In this document: positions 23,111-34,233 of the stretch, piece after piece
How the letters are laid out: every line of letters begins with the position of its first letter
Position numbering within the stretch: position 1 is the stretch's first letter
Assembly: GCF_019578655.1 (NCBI RefSeq)
Contig: NC_063256.1
Location: 19,787,350-19,851,349 of the forward strand
Direction of reading: 5' to 3'
Length of the DNA stretch: 64,000 nt
DNA from: Ricinus communis
Taxonomy: Eukaryota > Streptophyta > Magnoliopsida > Malpighiales > Euphorbiaceae
Notes under the pieces: generated by a model
Seen by the model: the letters and a program-made list of their open reading frames with translations, nothing else
What the model was told of the DNA's origin: nothing
Databases searched by the model: none
Made by a program: the position numbers and the translations under genes

Positions 23111-23845
23111 TTAATGCATAGTTACCCTTACAACCCTCTTTAGGAGGTCATTCTCCTTCTTGAGTGCTGCATTTTCCAATTGTTGTTGAGCTTCCAGGGC
23201 CTACAATTAAACCAAAACGAATATGAAAACAATCAAAGACACCCAGAACACAAGAAAATAATAATAATACTAATTATTATTATTATTATTATTTACCTGT
23301 TTTCTTGCTCTAGACCTAGCAGCTGATTCTCTATTTTTTATCATCCTATGGCGGATTTTCTCAGATGCCGATGAATGTCTAAAGGTTACACCACTTCTTC
23401 CATTACCATAACAACTCATTTTCTTGCCGATTTCCCCACCGTTTAACCGCCCATACATTACAGAGTGATGAATTTGGTTTGCCTTAGTGACTTCACTGCC
23501 ACCACCGGCCATTAACCCTGCCCCATAGCCACTCATTCTCTGTTGGCAAAGGCTTGCACTACCCACATCAGAAAGACTAGCACTGCTGTGACCACCTCCA
23601 TATACTCCACTGGGAGTACTGAATTTGGGCAAACTAGAAGAGGACCCAGTTGCTATAGTTAATGCTTCACCGTCCAGGCTCCTGTGTCTCTTGTATTTAA
23701 CCAGATTTCCATGTGAGTCATATGGAACGTGGGTTTGCTCCTGCTGGGCTGCTCTTTGGACACCTGAGCTTAGAGATAAATCTGTTAGTGGGAAACCCTT
23801 GTTGTAATTTGGTTCTTCATCTTGATGTAGATGGAGAGAGAACAT
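23111..23845 (-). CDS. Group A bZIP transcription factor, FD-like, C-terminus shortened
   Basis: Two exons: 23845-23297 and 23200-23111, with a 96-base intron (GT at 23296, AG at 23201) that contains an ATT microsatellite. The predicted protein is 212 residues. It has a serine/glycine-rich N-terminal region, then the basic region RHRMIKNRESAARSRARKQ at about 165-183, which is that of plant group A bZIPs (ABI5/ABF/FD). The N-terminus lacks the obvious phosphorylated C1-C3 motifs of ABFs, so an FD-type flowering regulator that would bind DNA as a dimer and partner FT/TFL1 is my best guess. The zipper after the intron is short (ALEAQQQLENAALKKENDLLKR), keeps leucines only at 196 and 203 of the heptad positions, and ends after 29 residues. 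The C-terminal SAP motif of FD is absent. The start is the first ATG of the open frame. Confidence 0.75.
23203..23296 (-). other. Intron of bZIP gene with (ATT)n microsatellite
   Basis: The donor is gtaaat after codon AAA-CAG and the acceptor is ttgtag. The ATT run spans about 23262-23293, close to the donor. Confidence 0.7.
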
Positions 23846-25861
23846 GTTAAAGCCAAAGATGGTTGTTACAGGCTGAGAATTTTAATTTAGGGTTTGTGAT
23901 GGGCAGGAGCAAAGTTTGAAGACAGGATAATAAGTGTAGAGAGAAGGAAACAAAGGAACATATGGAAACATCAAAGGTGCATGTAATGTAAGCAAATTTG
24001 GGTGAGATAATTGGCATGTGGCAAAGATGCTTTTGAATAATGAACATGCAATAGACCAGCACAAGAAACCAAAACCAAATTCATATGTAACAATACAAAA
24101 CGGTTGAAACTGATGCTTTTTTCAGTATAAGGAAGTTTTAGTACTGTCATAAGATACAAAACAACCTCAACTATACTGTTCCATTTGTCAATCTCTCTGG
24201 CTAAAATGCTCAGACAAATTCCTTTCTTTTTTCTTTTTAAAATTTTTTAATTATTTGGGAGGAAAAGCAAAAGATCTTAAGCTTACTTAAATTCACAAAA
24301 TAAATCTGAATATATAATATGTTTTAGCAGAAGTCATTTAAATATATCTCTTAGGAAATTATTTGGCTATTCCGAATGTATTATACTTAAATTACTGGGT
24401 GAGTGACAAATGTTAGTGTTTTATATTTAAGCAATGAGACTGTAACTTATACTTATACTTATAATTCTATAAGTATTATTTATTCAAAAGTAAAAAATAA
24501 GAAAACTTCTATCTATTAATTAATTAATTAGTCTATGTTTGGTAATTAATGTTATAATGTTCAGTAAATAAGAATTTCAAAGATTTCATTCTTGTTTCTT
24601 TAGGGGAGGGAGGGGCTCCAAATTTTCTTTTTTCATCAAAATTTATTTGTTGGTCCTAAATATTAATGTTTTTCTTGAGGAGTCCATTTATTATAGAGGC
24701 GTTGAGTTCTTCTTCTATAGGAGTGATGAAGAGAAAGAAATGATCAAATTTGATATTCAAATAATAAAGCTTGTTAAAATACAGTTTAATGCCACCGAAT
24801 TAAACATTCTTCCCGCAAAATTGTAATTTGTTGCTCGATCAATAAGATTGATGATTGTTAGTAGTAAATTTCTTTACATATATTTCTTAATGTTTGATGT
24901 TTATTTTTATCTTTTATATCAAGATGTACCTGTCAATTCTTATTAATGAAATATCTTAAGAAAAAAAAAGAATCAGATGAGTTAAATTCGGAACATCTTT
25001 GCAGCTTGGATTGCATATTCTCATCTTAGTGTAGTGACCCTAAAACTCTCTTGCTTGAAGCTGCTAATTTTTTCAAGAACTATTGTATATGGGAGATGAG
25101 GATCCATATAATCAACTTGGTGTTAGGGGAATTTCTTTGCACAGACTTCAGAGTACAGCTCTATCTTGAATCCAGTCGCGGATGACGAAGTTATATAGAA
25201 CTCGGAGATCGAATCTTATCTCCTGCCTTGTTCTTTTCAGAAACACTAGGTAGGATATTGCAGGTCTAAGCTTCTACAACATGCTGAAAATGGCGTTTTA
25301 TCAGGTTCTTGGGATAGTGCTATTTCGCTAAAGATTTTATCAGTTTATTATTGATTTGATTTACTTTTTTTTTTTTAATTAAACAGTATCATTCCTATTT
25401 AAAAATAACTAGTAGTAAAATAACTTGTTTAAATTAATTTTTATTATTCATAAAAAATAATTATTTCAAAATCATAATTAAGAATTAAATTATTGCGTTA
25501 TTCAAAGTTAAAGCATTTGAAGAAGAAATTTTATATAAGTGGAATTTAAACTCTTACACTTACTTTTAAAAATAGCTTCTATAATTAAATGATAATAACT
25601 ATAATTAAGTTTAATAAAGTTAATTATAGCATTTTTAATTATTATTATTATAAGCTATTTTAGATAATTTGTACAGTAATGAAAATAACATAACATACAA
25701 CACATTCTATTAAAAAAATAAATTATGCGTTAATATATTAACAAAAATTAATAAAATTTTATAAATGATTCATAATTATCAATTATTTTTATTATTTGTT
25801 ATCAGCTATAGACTATCGACGCTAGCTATCAACTGTTAGGAATAACTCAACTAAATATGCT
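23846..25861. other. Intergenic DNA upstream of the bZIP gene
   Basis: 23846-24200 should hold the bZIP promoter and 5' leader (minus strand), but I cannot fix a TATA box. 25020-25330 has more even base composition and could be a gene or transposon fragment, but I found no recognisable motif in it. The remainder is AT-rich. Confidence 0.5.
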
Positions 25862-25872
25862 TCTAATATTTT

Positions 25873-26207
25873 TGGATAATAATATAAATAGTCACGGGAT
25901 TTTTTACTTAGTTTCATTTTTGTTATAAAATTTTAATTTATTTTATTTCAACCATTCAATTTGAGTTTCAGTTTTTATTACAATTTAGTCACTTTGTCAA
26001 TAAGAATTTAACACGTCATATTTCTCTCTCTAAATAAATCTTTTCTCATTAGCTACTTTTCTCGTATATTTAATTTTTTTATTTACAAAATGATTAAATA
26101 AAAAACGCAACTTAAACTAAGTTGGATGGATTTAAATGAAAAATATTAAAATTTTATAACCAAAACAAGTTAAGTGCGAAGTTTAGTGACCATTTCTATC
26201 ATTATTT
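25873..26207. mobile_element. MITE, family A copy 2, with 11-bp target duplication
   Basis: The inverted-repeat arms match those of copy 1 (ataatataaatagtcac at left, atgatagaaatggtcacta as complement at right). The element is bounded by tctaatatttt at 25862-25872 and again at 26208-26218. A 9-11 bp duplication points to the Mutator superfamily. Confidence 0.75.
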
Positions 26208-26218
26208 TCTAATATTTT

Positions 26219-27015
26219 AGATTAGTAGTAATTGATAAGGCGAGACCGTTTTGAAAGTGGACACTAGAATTTGAACTAAAAAGGAAAAAAAAATGAAGTA
26301 GTGGTTAGAAATTGTTGATGAGGAATTACCATATGTTTAAAACCGCAAAATATTAACAGAAATCCAAAGTTTTAGGTAATAAGAAACTATGGTAGTCAGG
26401 TTCACATTGCCCATTTGAGGGTTTTCAGGAGAACTCAATTCTCTCTTTCTGTCGCACTCTTTCCCCTCAATGCCCATTGCCACCATATCTTAAAAAGATT
26501 ATTGCCCCCTTTTCAAATTCTCAGGTAACCTTCCATCAATATTTTTCCATGCCAAATCTTTATATATATATTGTCTTCTCAAATATACTTGAATGATTTA
26601 ATAACAATTTACTATATCTTTTGTGATATATCTATAATGGCTTTTGCCTCTCTTTTTTCCCTTCAATTTACCTTTTTCTTTCTTATGGCAAAAGATAAAT
26701 GTATATTTTACGAATGTGTATTGTAGGATTTATTTTATATTGTTCTTAATTAGGGTGTTCTTGAAATCCCCATTTGTTTTGATATGTGATCTAGTCCTAT
26801 GTTGGTGTGATGAAAATCCATTATTTGATCATGATTCCTGATTTTTTTTAATACCCGATCTCTAAGTGAATATGAAATATTATGTTGTCATGCAAACTTT
26901 TTATTTGGCATTCCTTTCAATCTTTGAAGTGGGTAAGTACCCAGATCGTAAAGTGTAAAAGCTTGATCCTCATTCATGAACTTTTCTCCTAGAAATGCAG
27001 CACCTATTCCACCCT

Positions 27016-27046
<31 letters not shown>

Positions 27047-27304
27047 GAAAGAATTATTAATAATTCCATGTCACTGAGTCATTTTTGTTTGGTATTTTTT
27101 ATTATTATTTTGCTCCAGTGACACCATATAATTCTGGAGATGATTCAAAAACTAATTGAAATACACCCAATTAACATGTTTATAATGAACCCTAAATAAA
27201 CAATAATTCATAACATTGTACAGTTTTCGCAGCATTTGGAAATTTTTGGTTTACTGTTATTACTTATATACAATTTCTTTTCATCAAGTTTGGATAGATG
27301 AAAC
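26219..27304 (+). other. Upstream region of the small protein gene
   Basis: 26395-26524 has a transcribed-leader look (CT-rich) and ends caaattctcag followed by gtaacc, a possible 5' UTR donor. A candidate acceptor lies just before 27301 (tggatag). The interval contains an (ATA)n run at 27016-27046. The leader intron is inference. Confidence 0.35.
27016..27046. repeat. (ATA)n microsatellite
   Basis: About ten ATA units. Confidence 0.85.
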
Positions 27305-27622
27305 ATGGCTGCTAATAAAGCAGAGGACCAGAAACCCTTAAAGCTGGAAGAGAAGCAGCTACTCACACCACCAAAGATATCTGTGCCCAAAATAAACGTG
27401 GAAACAAGCAAGAAGATGACTTCAAATGGTTCGCCCAGGCTACAAAGAGCACTGACAAAACCAGCCAGTGCGAGGTGGAACTGTCTTTGCTCTCCTACCA
27501 CTCATGCGGGTTCGTTTAGGTGCCGGTTCCATAGAACCCCAGGCATGGTTCGTGGGGGTTCGGTTGGCTCAAATCTCTCTGAGTTAGCTGCTAAATCACA
27601 CTCCATTAGAGACTTGATTTAG
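27305..27622 (+). CDS. Small plant 'serine-rich protein'-like protein
   Basis: Intronless frame of 105 residues. Residues 60-77 read CLCSPTTHAGSFRCRFHR after W58-N59, which is the hallmark block of a plant-specific family usually annotated 'serine-rich protein-related' (Arabidopsis members of similar length share the CxCSPTTHxGSFRCR core). Four conserved cysteine/histidine positions suggest metal binding or a disulphide, but this is not shown. The N-terminus is lysine-rich, with SPRLQRAL before the core. There is no signal peptide and no membrane segment. The biochemical role of the family is unknown to me. The ATG at 27305 opens the frame and is preceded by AT-rich sequence; the gene stands alone, between MITE copy 2 and AT-rich DNA. 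Confidence 0.85.
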   Translation: MAANKAEDQKPLKLEEKQLLTPPKISVPKINVETSKKMTSNGSPRLQRALTKPASARWNCLCSPTTHAGSFRCRFHRTPGMVRGGSVGSNLSELAAKSHSIRDLI

Positions 27623-28331
27623 AAAACGTACGTACATGATTAGTGGACAATGACATGTATTGGTTATTGGGATTTTAATATGTATTTGGTCACTTCCTAT
27701 TCATATTGTGTTTAAGGATGTGTCAGTGTAATCACATAAAACAGGTACTTAAAATATTTCGGTTTAACGTACACTAAGTGATAATTTACATATTTATTGG
27801 TGCTTGTTATATTTATTTGCTTGCGATATGCTCCAACTTGTAGTTTTTAGTGTCTGGATTCATTATTAATTAGTCGTTTAATGTAGTTGGTAGTTGATAA
27901 TTGATAATTAATAGTTAATAGTTAATATTTTTATATGTATTTTTTTTATATCATAAAAGTATCTTCGGTGCAGTTTTTATATATGTCATATTTACAGAAT
28001 TATATAATAAATTAATATTTCAATTTATTATTTATTCTTTTAATATAAATTAAAGAGTTGATTTTGCTCTCTATATATAGAGAGTCAAACTCCACTATTT
28101 ATTTTATATTTAAAAACTACTTGATTAATTGATATTTATAATTCTTTTTTTTCTATTGGTAAAAATAAAAAAGAAAATGAAAAGAAAATCAAATCATTGA
28201 TATTTATGGATATAAAAGTAAAATAAAAGATAAAAAATAAAGAGTTCATCGGACTTAAATAAAATATTTTATTCTTTTTATTTAAATATTTATTAAAATG
28301 CTCTTTAAAATAAAATGTACCATCGGGAATG
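27623..28331. other. 3' flank and AT-rich intergenic DNA
   Basis: The first ~200 bases probably hold the 3' UTR of the small protein gene. No other gene is seen. Confidence 0.5.
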
Positions 28332-28760
28332 CTCTAATACTATTTTCAATAATATAAATTAATAAAAATTACTCATAATAATTAAAAATATTAAAATTAA
28401 TTTTGTTTCGCTCAATTGTATTAATTATTAAAAATATTAATGAAAGTTATTTCATACGTAGGAATTAAAATTTAAATTTCACTAATAAAAACTTTATGAT
28501 TCAAATGCTATAATTATAATATCATTATTATTTAACTATTAAATATAACTTCAAAATAATAATTTCATAAAATAAAAGAAATTAATAGTATCAGATAACT
28601 TAAAAGTAAATTATTATTGATAAGTTTCAATAAAGATAATATTGTCTAAATAATTTAATCAAGCAAATCAGCTATCAGCTAATAAGAGAAAAAATTTAAA
28701 ATTAAGATGATAGAAATCATCAGCTGTTAATTTTTAAATCTTACCAAATGGGTTTTAATT
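28332..28760. repeat. MITE-like repeat, family B copy 1
   Basis: Aligns over most of its length with 28976-29352: it opens aataatataaattaataaaa, has a shared tttaactattaaatataa block in the middle, and ends in agctatcagctaat ... ttaccaaa. The left edge is uncertain. Confidence 0.6.
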
Positions 28761-28824
28761 TAACTGTTCAGTTAGAAACAGCCATCAATTACACCAAACT
28801 CTAAATCAAAAACTCACTAAATAA

Positions 28825-29352
28825 ATATTTGGTTCGGCCGATCAATGAAACTGGTGGCTGATAGATAGTAGCTGATAAATTAAACTTTTTAATAAAATTT
28901 TATTAGTAATTATTGTTAGTATGTTAAATGACCATTAAAGTATAATTTATTTTTAAATAAATATTATTATTTTATACTATTTTTGATAATATAAATTAAT
29001 AAAAATAGTTTATGATGATAAAAATATTATAGTTATTTTTTTAGTTCAATTGTATTTATTATTAAAAATTTGTAACAGTTAATTTAAAAATAGAAATTTA
29101 AATTTAAATTCCACTAATACAAAATTTTTAATTTCAATATCATACTTATAAATATTATAATTATTTAACTATTAAATATAATTATAAAATAATTATTATT
29201 ATTTATCAATAAAAAAAATTAATTATATGAGATCAGCTTAATATAAACTACTATTAATAAATTCTAATAAAAGTAATATTATTTAAATAAATAATTAATT
29301 AAATTAGCTATCAGCTAATCAATTGCTAATTTTTAAGTTGTACCAAACAGTT
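28825..29352. mobile_element. MITE-like element, family B copy 2
   Basis: The ends form an inverted repeat: the left end has tttggttcggc then cgatca and ctgatag, and the right end's complement has tttggtacaac then gattagctgatag. The interior matches copy 1. A TTTGGT-type end recalls hAT- or PIF-like MITEs; the superfamily is not proven. Confidence 0.55.
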
Positions 29353-29490
29353 TAATGTTTTCTTAAGTTGTACTGTACAGTTTAATGTAGTTGTTTAGTG
29401 AGATACAACTAACAGTACCTCTTAAGCTATACCCGATTGGTCTGCAGAAGATTTTCTTCTATGCTTCTCCCTAAATATTAAAACTGGAAA

Positions 29491-29766
29491 TTGCTTCAGT
29501 TTTGCATGGCTTCAATAGAACCAGAAACCAAAGAGCACAAACTTTATTCTTCTAAATGCATGCCCACACATGCATTGATGGTTATGGTTACGTATTTTAA
29601 CCCAATCATTGGTTTCTCATATTTAAACAACCGATGGAAGAAAACCCTCGAAAGAATTTGGAAATTTAGACCCTTATCTCCTTACAGATATGAAAGCCAA
29701 GGAAAATTTTCTATTTTCGATGCTAGGAACTGTAATAGACATCACCATCCATTTCTTTACAAATGA
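29491..29766 (+). CDS. Hypothetical 91-residue ORF, doubtful
   Basis: This is an open frame in a locally less AT-rich stretch. The second ATG at 29506 is as likely a start. The product has no recognised domain; residues 45-60 are basic and aromatic (NNRWKKTLERIWKF). It could be a small gene, an exon, or chance. I include it because base composition rises here and falls on both sides. Confidence 0.2.
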   Translation: MLQFCMASIEPETKEHKLYSSKCMPTHALMVMVTYFNPIIGFSYLNNRWKKTLERIWKFRPLSPYRYESQGKFSIFDARNCNRHHHPFLYK

Positions 29767-30359
29767 AAACCACGAAAACCAGAGAAATATCCAGTCACTT
29801 CCTCAAGCGCCTAGCTATTCAGAGTCCCATAACATCTTAGAATAGAGGAGTGTTCTTTGGTACTCACCAATACAGAACATATTTAATATCATCCAAGATG
29901 CATGCAATGAAAACGATCAAAGAAAATATACAAAAGCTAGAAAAAAAATGTTATGATAAAGAAATAAACAGTTTTATATTTGAGATACAGATGGCAATAA
30001 GGTTTACTTTTAAAAATTGGGAGTGGAAGTTTTGATTTTAAGTTAAACTTATTCCATTGATCATAAAAAAGGAAACCAACAAGTAAACAATTATACACCG
30101 GAAACTTAACTCTTAACTCAAGTAGTAAGAGTAAGAGTGTTTGCATTTAGGAGGTGGACATTTTGGGTTGAAAATATAGAAGAAAAAGATAAACAATTGT
30201 TTATTGTAACATAAGAAAATAACAATGAGAATAAATTCAGAAATATATTTGCTTTCAAAAGAAAAAGAAAAAGGACAAGACTTTACATCTTATTCTTTCA
30301 GCCTTTTGTATCAAATCATCTAATATAAATGAACACTAGGCTTGTAGCTTGATTGTTAG
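29767..30359. other. Intergenic DNA
   Basis: No supported feature. Confidence 0.5.
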
Positions 30360-31143
30360 TAGGGATGGCAATTTGTATTTATTTTATGGTAAAATCTGAG
30401 TTGACTGGATAATGAATACAGGTTACCTATATTTAAAAATAAAATGTATTGGCCAGGTATGGGTAGGGTATGGATACTTTACTACCCTACGCATATATGT
30501 ATTTATATCTTATTTGAAATATACTTTTAAGTTGAATGTAAAAATATTATTAAATTTATTAATTTTGATTATCTAATATATTATATGTAGAAAATTAGAC
30601 AAACTATTTAATTGTTCAATGTTTATTTAATATTTTATTAATTTTTTTATATTTATTATTTTAATATAGACTATTTGAATATGTTAATAGATTATTTTAT
30701 TTAAATAAAATTATAAGTTAAAAAAAACTCTATGCTTAATTTTTTAGTTTACTCATATTTTTTATACATACATTAAAATCTTGATAAAGAAATGATCAAT
30801 AAATTAATAGTCTCAACTAAGTAATATAATTTCTTAATCCTGACTCGGACTAATGTACTAAATGGACATCTCGCTCAATGCATAAGATAATAAACTTATT
30901 TGGCCTATATGTATATAACCTTTATTGTTTATGTATATAAATGATAAATTTTTTTAACTTTATGTATACGCACACTAATTTTTGACTATATTTTTTCTTT
31001 TATTTATAAATTATGATAAAAATATATAAACAAATAATTAAAATATAAAATTTTTTAAGTTAATAAATGTTAATTTATTATCAAAATAAGTATAGATAGA
31101 TTATCGATAAGGATATAATACTACCTTACCTATTGTCATCCCA
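30360..31143. mobile_element. hAT-like non-autonomous element
   Basis: The left end is tagggatggcaat and the right end's complement is ttgggatgacaat, a hAT-type terminal inverted repeat. The subterminal gggtagggtatgg ... actaccctac region is typical of plant hAT derivatives. There is no coding capacity. No 8-bp target duplication could be confirmed. Confidence 0.5.
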
Positions 31144-31395
31144 ACAGCCAGGGCTATTAGCTCGAAACTCATCTCTTCCCCCTTCCCAAAAATTGTAAAG
31201 GTTCAAAATTAAAAAAATAAATACTCATTTAAATTATATTAATATTTAAACCATACTAAACTAATAATTTGATAATGCATTACAGATTTTATAAAATTAT
31301 ATAATTTTATTTCACAAAATTATCTTTTAGATTTAATGAAATATTATAAAAATATTATCTAATAGTTTATTGTAAGACAAAGTGTTTATTTATAG

Positions 31396-31515
31396 AAGTA
31401 GAACCCACTACGAATCCCGCATTAATCAAATTTATCACTTTTTGATTTTAATTTCTCCTTTTTCCTCTTTCTCTCCCTCTTTCACAATCTTATAAAAAAA
31501 TGGTCTGTAGAACTC
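31396..31515 (+). repeat. Left arm of a 120-140 bp inverted repeat around the copia element
   Basis: Reads agtagaacccactacg ... cacaatcttataaaaaa ... tctgtagaac. The reverse complement of 38404-38540 gives the same order of words with about 80% agreement by eye. Confidence 0.7.
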
Positions 31516-31754
31516 ATAGCACTACTCCTGAAGTTTTTTCTTCTTTTGGACCCTTCAACGCAAACGAAAAATTGAAAAAGACTTCACGGAGAGCCTCTTT
31601 AACCAGTTTGCAGGTTGAAGTATCAGGAAAATTCAGTCTATATGCCAGTTAGTTGGCAATACCTGTAAGTTCGTGAGAGTGAGGAAAAGATCTTGATAGC
31701 TGGGTAGATTTTGCATCTTCTGGTAGCTTGATCAAATTCTTGTTTCTAGATATC
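31516..31754 (-). other. Exon-like sequence next to copia insertion
   Basis: The minus-strand frame reads NKNLIKLPEDAKSTQLSRS and onward with few stops, and base composition is less AT-rich. It may be a fragment of a host gene carried inside the inverted-repeat element. I do not recognise the family. Confidence 0.3.
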
Positions 31755-32125
31755 CGTATAAACAAATAATAGCCTATTGATATAGAACTTTATGTTTTTC
31801 ATCATTAAATAAAGGGAAGAAAACATACCTTGATCCATATTTAATAGAGTATGAGTTCTCTCCTTTTTCCCTTTATCTTATTGATGGATACTCTAATTTT
31901 TTGTTTTTGTATTTCTTATATAATTGTTGATGATATGGATAGAGAGATGACCAACTCTTATTTATAGACTAATGGTGGCTTTCCATCAAAGCATCAATGG
32001 TTACAACCTTTCATGTTATAACTTTTACCAATAGTCATAATTATTCAATTCACAATCTTTCATTAACCAATAGAATTTAATCACTAATATCTTATTATAA
32101 TTATATAAGTCATTAATTTCTTACA
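31755..32125 (-). repeat. 3' LTR of copia element
   Basis: Same length as 37528-37898. The minus strand begins tgtaagaaat. The terminal dinucleotide at the other end is decayed (cg/ca on the plus strand instead of tg). Confidence 0.85.
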
Positions 32126-32137
32126 TTCTCCCACTTG
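32126..32137 (-). other. Copia polypurine tract
   Basis: The minus strand reads caagtgggagaa immediately before the 3' LTR start tgtaag, the usual plus-strand primer of copia elements. Confidence 0.8.
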
Positions 32138-32760
32138 GCTCATATGATTTAATAAGAACATAAAGTGCACAAAAATCAATATTAAATTCTTCTTTATATT
32201 GGCTATGACATAACATTATTATTAAGTAGAAATATTAATGCGGGTCATAGCGGTCGTATGTCATTTTATCGACATAGTCCCTTCCATGTACCACAACACT
32301 AATTCTCAGCTTAACATGATCTTTAATAAAAATAACATAAATGATCCAAAATTAGTGTCTTTATTTCAAGATTGTTCCTGTCAATATTACTCTAAAGCAA
32401 TTATGTATACCAAATAGAAAATAGAAAAATCAGAAACACATAATTGAGCTCAAAGTGTCAAATGTATAAACTTAAAATAAACTTGATAAAATATTAATAA
32501 TGACGTCTAACAATGCTCATTCTTACAACATGTTCATTAAAGGTTTTGGGCGGTAATCCTTTTGTTAAAGGATCTGCAATCATAAGATTTATACTAATAT
32601 GTTCAATTGACACTCTTTGTTTCTAAACTTCTTCTTTAATGACAAAGTATTTTATCTCCATGTGCTTAGCATCTTTAGAATACTTGTCGTTTTTAGAGAA
32701 GAAAACTGCTGCAGAATTATCACAATAAATTTTCAGTGGCCTGGCTATACTGTCGACAGT

Positions 32761-34089
32761 TCAAAGTCCTGAAATAAAATTACGCAGCCATAATCCATGA
32801 ACGATAGCCTCAAAGCAAGCTACAAACTCAGCCTCCATAGTGAATGCAACAATGACAGACTGCTTCGCACTCTTCCATGAAACTGCTCCTTTGGCTAATA
32901 GGAATAAGTAGCCAAATGTTGACTTTTTTGTATCAACACATCCAGCAAAATCTGAACCTGGATATCCAATCACCTCAAGGTGATTAGATCTTCTATAAGT
33001 GAGCATATAATCCTTTGTTCCTTGCAAATATCTAAGAATTTCCTTTGCAGCTTTCCACTGATCTAATCCTGGATTACTTTGATTTCTGCCCAGTATTCTG
33101 ACAGTAAAACTAATGTCTGGTCTGGTGCAAGTTTGAGCATATATTAAACTCCCAACAACAGATACATAAGGAATGTTCTTCATTTGTTCTTGTTCCAATT
33201 CATTTTTCGGACATTGCATAAGATTAAATTTATCCCCCTTTTGAATTGGAACTATCCCTGCTAAGTATTTATCCATTTTAAATCTCTCTAAAATTTTATT
33301 AATATAAGCCTTTTGAGATAAGCCCAATAAACCTTGTGATTTATCATGAAATATTTCTATTCCTATCACATATGTGGCTTCTCCCATATCCTTCATTTCA
33401 AAATTATTAGAGAGATATTTCTTGGTTTCATGTAGCAAAACAAGATCATTAGCAGCAAGTAAAATATCATCAATATACAGAACAAGAAAAATAAACTTAC
33501 TCCCACTGATTTTCATATATATGCACCGATCAACGATATTTTTCTGAAATCCAAAAGAAGTAATGGTATCATTAAACTTAATATACCATTGACGGGAAGC
33601 TTGTTTAAGTTCATATATTGATTTCTTTAGTTTATACACCATATGATCCTTTTTCTTAATTGAAAAACCCTCAGGTTGATCTATATAAACTTCTTCTTAT
33701 AAATTTCCATTAAGAAAAGCGGTTTTGACATCCATTTGACGTAGCTCTAAATCATAATGAGCCACTAAAGCCATAATAATTCTAAGAGAATCTTTTTTAG
33801 ACACTGATGAAAAAGTCTCTTTGTAATCAATGCCACTTTTTTGAGTAAAACCTTTGGCAACAAGTCTGACTTTGTGTCTTTCGATATTGCCTTTCGAATC
33901 GCGTTTGGTTTTGAAAATCCATTTGCATCCAATCTTTTTATATCCTTCAGGCAACTCAACAAGGTCCTGGACTTGATTTTGATCCATAAATTTTAACTCT
34001 TCTTCCATAGCATTAATCCGTTTAATTGAATCATCACAATTCATGGCTTTTGAAAATGAACCTGGATCATTATTAATTCCTAAGTCCAT
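32761..34089 (-). pseudogene. Copia reverse transcriptase and RNase H, one stop inside
   Basis: The first segment (34089-33697) has GCKWIFKTKRDSKGNIERHK and ends DVKTAFLNGNL at a TAA (33697-33699). The frame then continues in phase into 33642-32761, with VYKLKKSIYELKQASRQWY, the catalytic YIDDILLAAND box (about 33460-33490), ICTRPDISF-like TCTRPDISFTV, and the RNase H segment WKSAKQSVIVAFTMEAEFVA. Apart from the single stop this polymerase region is the best-kept part of the element. Confidence 0.9.
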
Positions 34090-34233
34090 TTCTGACTCTT
34101 GTAGATAAACTATATAGTCATCAGAAATAGCATATCTCCTTTCTCTTTAAGACCTTCTTACTATTACTTTTTGTTGTTCATTTACTATGGTTTCATTATT
34201 GATATTTTCATCATGAAGCATTTGATCATTTAT

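Noticed and set aside
23625..23807. Plus-strand frame over the bZIP exon
   Set aside because: Antisense shadow of the bZIP coding exon.
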